Virus record (IMG/VR): IMGVR_UViG_3300017749_000046 | Location: 1 to 35,814 of that record | Length of the DNA stretch: 35,814 nucleotides | Direction: 5' to 3' (one strand) | Origin: a virus | Shown here: positions 32,827-35,814 of the stretch, one piece after another | Layout of the letters: every line of letters starts with the position of its first letter | How positions within the stretch are numbered: position 1 is the stretch's first letter | Translations under genes and position numbers: made by a program | The notes under the pieces: model-generated | The model's database searches: none | Seen by the model: only the letters and a program-made list of their open reading frames with translations | Told to the model about the DNA's origin: nothing

Positions 32827-34269
32827 ATGGCAAGTACATACAGAAGTCCAGAAACGGTAGTAGTATCAGAAGCGGGTCCAGCAGTTAAAATTTTAGATTC
32901 TTTTTCTAATAATTTTGTTAAGGCTGCTAGTAATATTGTTAAAATTAATAACGAAAAAGTTAAAAGAACTAGAGCAGAGCAAGCTGCGTTGGCTAAAAGC
33001 ATATATATAGATCCAGAAAAATTTCTTGAAAGATTACAAAAAGCAGGGGCTGAAGAAGAGGAATATAAATTGTTTAATGATTTATTAGACAAGAATGCTA
33101 ATATGCAATTAAAAATTGAAGCCGGTTTTTTTAACAAAGGTGACTATAAATATTTAATGGGTGAAAAAAATAAAACCTTAACACAATTAAATTCTATGGT
33201 TGGGTTAGCCGCTGATGGTACTACTAAGTCAGTTGCATACAAAGAAAATTATTTAGATAATTCAAAAAATTTAAGTAGACAAGGCTTTCAATCAGCTTTA
33301 GATAATGATTATATAAGTGCTATGAATATTTATTCAGGTGTAAAACAACCCGCTAAAGATTTTGAAACTTATTTTCAAGGTGATACGCAAATGATAAAAT
33401 TTTATGGCGAAGAATTTGAAAAAGACGAATACACTATTCCGCTTAAAAGTCTTTTAGCTTATGAACCCATAATGGTTCCTGAATTTAATAAGGAAGTAAC
33501 AAATTTAGCTATTGGACGATTAATAGAAGAAGACGGGTCATTAACTAAAGTTGCTAAAGGAATGACTGAAGAAAACTATTTAGGCGAATGGGGGGATATA
33601 ATTAATACTGTAGTTAAAGGATATGCTGGCAATTTACCTCAAATAAAAAGTTTGGCGTTAGAAGTGATAGGCATGGAAAGGGACGATATTTTTTCTTTAG
33701 ATATTAATACAGGAGTTCCTGGAACAGAAATAAGTGATGAAGCATTACTAAAAACTATGGCAGCCGCTAACAAATGGGCGGAAGATACGATGCTTATCCC
33801 TAAGCATATTTATGAGCCACCTCAGCCTAAAGAATTAACTCCTACTCAAATTAAAGAAATTAAAACACAAAATTTATTTGATAGCAATGTTAAAGACTGG
33901 GAGGATAAATTTAAAAGAACAATGGATAAATTTAAATCTGCTTTTAACCCCGCAGGTGTAATGACTGGTGAATTAGATATTTTTGAAGAGGTACCAGGTG
34001 AAGATGGCGAAATAATTCAAGAACTAAGGCCTAATTTTGTAAGAGCTCTTTCTGATCTTAATGGTATAACAATTAAAACTATTAATCCTGGTGAAGCAAG
34101 AATTTCTGGAGGAGGCTTAAAAGGTGACTTTACAATAACCGAAGGTCAACCAATAAATGTTTTTGTTGAAAACTTGCATAAAAATATTTGGGGACAAAAT
34201 AAATTATACGACGCTAAAACAGCTAGCGAATTTGCTTATCAATTTAAACTTGCGTTACCAGGAAGCTAA
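32827..34269 (+). CDS. Putative internal virion protein, gp15-like position
   Basis: A 480-residue, mostly helical, charged protein between the gp14-like and the large partial gene, the position of T7 gp15. The N-terminus has VKILDSFSNNFVKAASNIVK, then a basic helix EKVKRTRAEQAALAKS. A glutamate-rich middle follows (EEEEYKLFNDLLDKNANMQL). The C-terminal third includes DIFEEVPGEDGEIIQELRPN and a final mixed domain (GGGLKGDFTITEGQPINVFV). No signal peptide, membrane helix or enzyme motif is seen. The assignment comes from gene order; in podoviruses such proteins line the ejection channel within the capsid and enter the host. The next gene starts 9 bases after the stop. Confidence 0.6.
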   Translation: MASTYRSPETVVVSEAGPAVKILDSFSNNFVKAASNIVKINNEKVKRTRAEQAALAKSIYIDPEKFLERLQKAGAEEEEYKLFNDLLDKNANMQLKIEAGFFNKGDYKYLMGEKNKTLTQLNSMVGLAADGTTKSVAYKENYLDNSKNLSRQGFQSALDNDYISAMNIYSGVKQPAKDFETYFQGDTQMIKFYGEEFEKDEYTIPLKSLLAYEPIMVPEFNKEVTNLAIGRLIEEDGSLTKVAKGMTEENYLGEWGDIINTVVKGYAGNLPQIKSLALEVIGMERDDIFSLDINTGVPGTEISDEALLKTMAAANKWAEDTMLIPKHIYEPPQPKELTPTQIKEIKTQNLFDSNVKDWEDKFKRTMDKFKSAFNPAGVMTGELDIFEEVPGEDGEIIQELRPNFVRALSDLNGITIKTINPGEARISGGGLKGDFTITEGQPINVFVENLHKNIWGQNKLYDAKTASEFAYQFKLALPGS

Positions 34270-34278
34270 ACTTTAATT

Positions 34279-35814
34279 ATGTATAAATATAAAAATTACG
34301 ATTATTCTTTAGAAGAAGTTCAAGATGCTGCAGATAAAGAAAAATTATCTATAGACGAATATATTAAAAAATTTAATATACAGAAAACCGATCCCGATCC
34401 TGATGAAGAGGGAAAGGAAGCCCCTTCACAGGAGACAGTGGATGCAGCTGTGGAGGTAGACGATACGGCATCCAAATCGGAAGATTTTTTATCGGTATTT
34501 CAAAGAACTAGCGCAAGAAAAAAAACGAGGCAAAAAGATTTAGCAAAAATTATTAAAGAGCCTAAACCTGTAAAGCAATTTAAACCAGAAGATTTTGAAG
34601 ATGATTCTTTTATAGATCCTAAATTTAAATTAGCTACAGAGGGCGATCTTTTTGTAAAAGATGCTCAAAGAAAAAAAGAAATAGAAGGTATAATAGAAGA
34701 GTCAATAGACCCTGAAATAGCTTTTCAGTTTGAAACTGAATTAAATCAAATTGAAAAAAGAAATCCTAATATTAACGAAGCTGTATTACAAATAAGCAAA
34801 GATACAGGCGGAGTAGGAGACATTACTACACTTTTTGATTTTAAAGCCGCAGCTAGCCAAGAAGCTTCTGAAAAATTAGATTTATCTATAGAAACCAAAG
34901 GCGCTATAATAGATGTATTAAAAGAAAAAAATATCCCAATTGAAAAAGCCGCGCAAGGAAGATTAACTTTAGAAGAAAAAGAAGATATTATTACTAATGC
35001 TAAAAATATCGTATTAAACAAAAGCTTAGAAAATAAAATACAAAATTTTACTGAAACTTTTTCTAAAGAGTATAGTGCAGGATTAGAAAAATTACAATAT
35101 TTAAATAATCAAATAGATTTATTATCTGGGGGAGATATGCAAATGGATGCTTTAGATTCTCCAAATAGAATTGAAAAATATAATAATACTGTAAAAGAAT
35201 ATAATAATTTATACAATACACTAAAACAAAGTGAAGAAAATTTTCAATCTGGCATAGAAGATTTACAAGCTAAATACACTGTAGACCGCGGAGAAATATT
35301 TGTAAAAAATTTTAAAAAGTCTATAGAAAAAGAAAAAGCAGCAGAAGATTTACCGGGCGGAGCTACAGCAAATGCGCTATTTACATTGTTAAATGAAACT
35401 TATAGTATTGTAAAAAAAAGCACTGTTGCTGTACCTCAATTTTTAATTAAAGGAGCAGCAAATTTTGCAGATGTTATTACGGATAAAGAAGAGTATAGTA
35501 TGTTTGATGCTTTTGCCGATCAACTAGGGGTTGAAGCAAGCCGAGGATTAGGTTTGCCCCAATCAGATAAATATAAGCTTGTTGACGATGAGGGTAATTT
35601 TAATGTTACTTACGGGAATGTTGTAAATAACATTGCAGAAACTTTACCATTTTCATTATATATACTTTTTGAAGCGGGAAGAGGAGATTTTAAAAATGCT
35701 AAAAAACTATTAAGTAGTGGCTATAGCAAGGCGGCTAAATTATTACCTAAGCAAATAGATCAATTAAATATTGTACAATCCGCTTGGAAAGCAACTGTAA
35801 ATGATAATGTTAAA
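34279..35814 (+). CDS. Large internal virion protein (gp16-like), 3' truncated
   Basis: An open frame of 512 codons running off the right window edge. It begins MYKYKNYDYSLEEVQDAADK then LSIDEYIKKFNI, an N-terminal pattern found in many marine podoviral internal virion proteins. An acidic, Pro-rich linker follows (about residues 36-68), then helical, Glu/Lys-rich sequence with coiled-coil potential. Further on are hydrophobic stretches such as VAVPQFLIKGAANFADVI and IAETLPFSLYILFEAGRG. By gene order it corresponds to T7 gp16, the largest ejected protein, which helps DNA cross the host envelope. No transglycosylase motif is visible in the part present; the C-terminus is outside the window. The start is the first ATG after the previous stop. 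Confidence 0.72.
   Translation, partial: MYKYKNYDYSLEEVQDAADKEKLSIDEYIKKFNIQKTDPDPDEEGKEAPSQETVDAAVEVDDTASKSEDFLSVFQRTSARKKTRQKDLAKIIKEPKPVKQFKPEDFEDDSFIDPKFKLATEGDLFVKDAQRKKEIEGIIEESIDPEIAFQFETELNQIEKRNPNINEAVLQISKDTGGVGDITTLFDFKAAASQEASEKLDLSIETKGAIIDVLKEKNIPIEKAAQGRLTLEEKEDIITNAKNIVLNKSLENKIQNFTETFSKEYSAGLEKLQYLNNQIDLLSGGDMQMDALDSPNRIEKYNNTVKEYNNLYNTLKQSEENFQSGIEDLQAKYTVDRGEIFVKNFKKSIEKEKAAEDLPGGATANALFTLLNETYSIVKKSTVAVPQFLIKGAANFADVITDKEEYSMFDAFADQLGVEASRGLGLPQSDKYKLVDDEGNFNVTYGNVVNNIAETLPFSLYILFEAGRGDFKNAKKLLSSGYSKAAKLLPKQIDQLNIVQSAWKATVNDNVK

Overview
The window is a contiguous piece of a tailed double-stranded DNA phage genome, cut at both ends. All 34 genes I can support lie on the + strand, they are packed tightly (many stop/start overlaps of 1, 4 or 8 nt), and no tRNA, rRNA, CRISPR array, insertion sequence or bacterial housekeeping block is visible. 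The DNA is AT-rich apart from glycine-codon tracts. Most genes lack a Shine-Dalgarno sequence and start after A/T- or A/C-rich leaders, as is typical of Bacteroidota. With the lectin-like adhesins, this suggests a phage of an aquatic, probably marine, flavobacterium-like host; the host is an inference. T7-like internal virion proteins, propeller-like tail proteins and the absence of sheath, tube or tape-measure genes point to a podovirus.

Layout. (1) 1-8550: four adjacent adhesin or tail-fibre genes (the first truncated by the window edge), built from glycine-rich domains, LamG-like lectin domains, a fibre repeat and a C-terminal domain of a type common in marine phages. (2) 8566-9358: a two-helix membrane protein with a cysteine-rich tail and a small unknown. 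(3) 9390-11630: groEL followed by groES (reverse of the usual bacterial order), then a basic, possibly winged-helix protein. (4) 11633-14274: small genes including a DUF6321-like protein, a Met/Gly/Lys-rich repeat protein, a zincin-like HExxH protein, a 3TM-type holin and two very short genes (48 and 50 codons). (5) 14276-15315: three small genes before the terminase, including a 201-residue protein that I read as two tandem GroES-like domains and a candidate small terminase. (6) 15312-23582: large terminase, portal, scaffold-like protein, major capsid protein and a capsid-proximal gene, with hairpin terminators after the last two. (7) 23650-31543: neck and tail proteins. (8) 31549-35814: a GNAT-like acetyltransferase and internal virion proteins, the last running off the right edge.

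How it works together. The terminase and portal package DNA into a capsid of the major capsid protein over the scaffold. Neck and nozzle-like proteins form a short tail, and internal virion proteins are probably ejected into the host. The adhesin array would bind surface glycans, and holin plus small membrane proteins would time lysis. The phage carries its own chaperonin and lid, plus the tandem Cpn10-like protein next to the terminase, so folding of virion proteins may be partly independent of host GroES. This double co-chaperonin arrangement is the most unusual feature of the window.

No gene-free stretch exceeds about 75 bases. Replication, nucleotide-metabolism, endolysin and regulatory genes are not in this window and probably lie in the rest of the genome. 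All functional calls come from reading motifs and recalled family patterns; no database search was run.
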